Source of the DNA: Woeseiaceae bacterium
GTDB lineage: Bacteria; Pseudomonadota; Gammaproteobacteria; Steroidobacterales; Woeseiaceae
Reading direction: 5' to 3'
NCBI GenBank assembly: GCA_022615525.1
Contig: JAKEGN010000356.1
Span: 1 to 6,989 of the forward strand
Length of the DNA stretch: 6,989 nt
The notes beneath the pieces are model-generated. The model was not told where the DNA came from and searched no databases. It saw only the letters and a list, made by a program, of their open reading frames with translations. The position numbers and the translations under genes were made by a program. How positions within the stretch are numbered: position 1 is the stretch's first letter; each line of letters opens with the position of its first letter. Below, piece by piece: positions 5,717-6,989 of this stretch.

Positions 5717-6913
5717 ATGGCCGCAACCCGGACAACAGGATCATCGCGGGCCGCACTGGCGCGGACCCTCATGGATGATTTCCTGCTGCGGACGGGCATC
5801 AAGGGCGATGGCAAACAGGTCCGTTACCTGTGGACCGATGCTTTCGGCCTGTGCAACCTGCTCGGCCTGGCCGAGAACACGGCGCAACCTGAGTACCTGA
5901 CTCATGCAAGCACTCTCATCGACCAGGTACACCAGGTACTCGGCCGGCATCGTGCGGACGATCGCCGCAAGGGCTGGATCAGTGGACTCGACGAAAAGCA
6001 GGGAAGAGAGCACCCGACGGCCGGTGGACTTCGCATAGGCAAAACACTGCCCGAACGCCGGCTCGGTGAGCCGATGGACGAGCGGTTGGAATGGGATCGC
6101 GACGGGCAATACTTTCATTACCTGACCAAGTGGGCGCACGCGCTGGATGTGGCCGCACAAAGGATGGCGAACGCGCGCCTCGGAACCTGGGGCTACGAAT
6201 TGATGCAAACAGCCTGCGATCGCTTCACGGTCGGCGCGCCGGGCGGCGGTCTGCGCATGGTGTGGAAGATGAGCATCGACCTCAGTCGGCCGCTGGTTGC
6301 CTCGATGGGCCATCATGACCCGCTCGATGGCTATATCCGATGCCTGCAACTGCGCGCCAGCGCACTGGCTGCGGGTGCGACGGAGGCGGCAAATGCCATG
6401 GCGACGCGGGCAGGCAGGTTGTCCACCATGATTCGGCGCAACGACCTGGCGACGGGAGACCCGTTGGGGCTCGGCGGCCTGTTGTCGGATGCTGCGGTGC
6501 TGGCGCAGCTGATCGATGGTGACGGCTGCGCGGACGACGGGATGCTCGATGCCCTCCTGACGGCGTCGATCGCGGGCCTGCATCACTACCGGGCGCAAGG
6601 TGAACTGCAGCGCAAGGCCGCGCAACGGCTGGCATTTCGCGAACTGGGCTTAAGCATCGGTTTGCAGGGGATGGCGATCGTACAAGAGCAGATTTCGTCA
6701 CGAGGTTCGGCATTCCGCGATGCTCCGGGTACCACCCGGAGCCTGCACGCAATCACTGCACTTTCAACACTTGCCCCGGAAATCGAAGCGTTCTGGATCG
6801 ACCCGGAGCACCGTGCATCGACGCCCTGGCGCGAACACCAGAACATCAACGATGTCATGCTGGCAACCTCGCTGCTCCCCGACGCCTACCTGCGCCTGCC
6901 GGCGCAGCGCTGA
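5717..6913 (+). CDS. Conserved protein of unknown function, probable alpha-helical toroid (six-hairpin-like)
   Basis: This predicts a soluble 398-residue protein without signal peptide or membrane segments. I recall similar proteins in diverse bacteria under hypothetical names, but no established function. Distinctive blocks rich in W, D, E, H and R are RYLWTDAFGLCNLLGL (36-51), QVLGRHRADDRRKGWISGL (73-91), GGLRIGKTLPERR (103-115), DERLEWDRDGQYFHYLTKW (121-139) and MVWKMSIDLSRPLVASMG (181-198) followed by HHDPLDG. Between them are helix-turn-helix repeats (for example 61-75, 135-150, 251-268, 276-295). That pattern resembles (alpha/alpha)6-barrel proteins such as six-hairpin glycosidases and sugar epimerases; D41, E125, D127 and D129 are candidate active-site acids. 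This is a fold guess, not an assignment. In-frame starts at 5606 and 5687 exist, but the first would overlap the divergent gene and neither adds family-like sequence. ATG 5717 lacks a clear ribosome site. It is divergent from the oxidoreductase across 109 bp. Confidence 0.8.
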   Translation: MAATRTTGSSRAALARTLMDDFLLRTGIKGDGKQVRYLWTDAFGLCNLLGLAENTAQPEYLTHASTLIDQVHQVLGRHRADDRRKGWISGLDEKQGREHPTAGGLRIGKTLPERRLGEPMDERLEWDRDGQYFHYLTKWAHALDVAAQRMANARLGTWGYELMQTACDRFTVGAPGGGLRMVWKMSIDLSRPLVASMGHHDPLDGYIRCLQLRASALAAGATEAANAMATRAGRLSTMIRRNDLATGDPLGLGGLLSDAAVLAQLIDGDGCADDGMLDALLTASIAGLHHYRAQGELQRKAAQRLAFRELGLSIGLQGMAIVQEQISSRGSAFRDAPGTTRSLHAITALSTLAPEIEAFWIDPEHRASTPWREHQNINDVMLATSLLPDAYLRLPAQR

Positions 6914-6934
6914 CGGCTAGTACGCATTGCAGCC

Positions 6935-6943
6935 TGCGATAAT
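6935..6943 (+). promoter_or_regulatory. Extended -10 element TGCGATAAT
   Basis: TGCGATAAT is a near-consensus extended -10 (TGn plus GATAAT, 5/6 to TATAAT). It ends 10 bases before the ATG at 6954, so a transcript would have a leader of only a few bases. No clear -35 is visible, as is common with extended -10 promoters. Confidence 0.4.
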
Positions 6944-6953
6944 TGCCCTGAAA

Positions 6954-6989
6954 ATGCCGGCTTGGTCTTTCCCGGAGTACCCAATTGAT
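6954..6989 (+). CDS. Start of a rightward gene (partial, unidentified)
   Basis: The ATG at 6954 opens a frame to the window edge that reads MPAWSFPEYPID. The aromatic/proline composition looks like a genuine N-terminus rather than random high-GC translation, and the upstream TGCGATAAT supplies a promoter. There is no Shine-Dalgarno sequence. Twelve residues are too few to name a family. Confidence 0.4.
   Translation, partial: MPAWSFPEYPID

Noticed and set aside
5741..6625. A 294-codon minus-strand frame opposite the helical protein
   Set aside because: The plus-strand product has coherent conserved blocks, while the antisense one has random high-GC composition.
1..6989. CRISPR arrays, tRNA or rRNA genes, phage or defence modules
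   Set aside because: No regularly spaced repeats with spacers, no recognisable RNA gene sequences and no relevant protein domains are visible. The window reads as ordinary metabolic and transport genes.

Overview
The window is high-GC bacterial DNA with compact, mostly Shine-Dalgarno-led genes. Two sodium-coupled carriers (an SSS-family symporter and an NhaC-family antiporter), a glutathione S-transferase with a serine active-site motif and a FAD amine or amino-acid oxidase fit a proteobacterium, most likely a marine or saline gammaproteobacterium. That placement is inference from gene content only; there is no rRNA or other marker gene here.

Layout, left to right. Positions 1-47 (minus) hold the first codons of a gene running off the left edge, with a good ribosome site and the start of a likely signal peptide. 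Positions 48-547 carry no confident gene. This stretch has a 14-bp-period direct repeat next to the leftward gene, one weak 49-codon frame, and a second 14-bp-period direct repeat just before the symporter. Positions 548-1996 (plus) encode an SSS sodium:solute symporter. Positions 2038-2164 form an imperfect palindrome of about 127 bp built on a GTCATTGCGAG...CGAAGCAATCTC core, which I read as a dispersed MITE-like or REP-like element. Positions 2211-2825 (plus) encode a glutathione S-transferase. It converges, with only 5 bp between stops, on an NhaC-family transporter at 2831-4243 (minus). Upstream of the transporter on the same strand is a DAO-type FAD oxidoreductase at 4315-5607 (minus). 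Divergent from it, 5717-6913 (plus) encodes a conserved protein of unknown function with tryptophan- and acid-rich blocks, probably an all-helical toroid fold. The last 36 bases (6954-6989, plus) look like the first 12 codons of another gene.

How the genes may work together: the oxidoreductase and the NhaC-type carrier are co-directional, 71 bp apart, and probably form a two-gene unit in which the carrier moves the substrate (or the sodium and proton load) for oxidative deamination of an amine or amino acid. The symporter and the transferase are probably independent, because the palindromic element separates them. No phage, defence, CRISPR, tRNA or rRNA feature is visible. The most unusual points are the palindromic element, the uncharacterised helical protein, and the mixture of Shine-Dalgarno-led genes with three genes that appear to start at or within a few bases of a -10 box.
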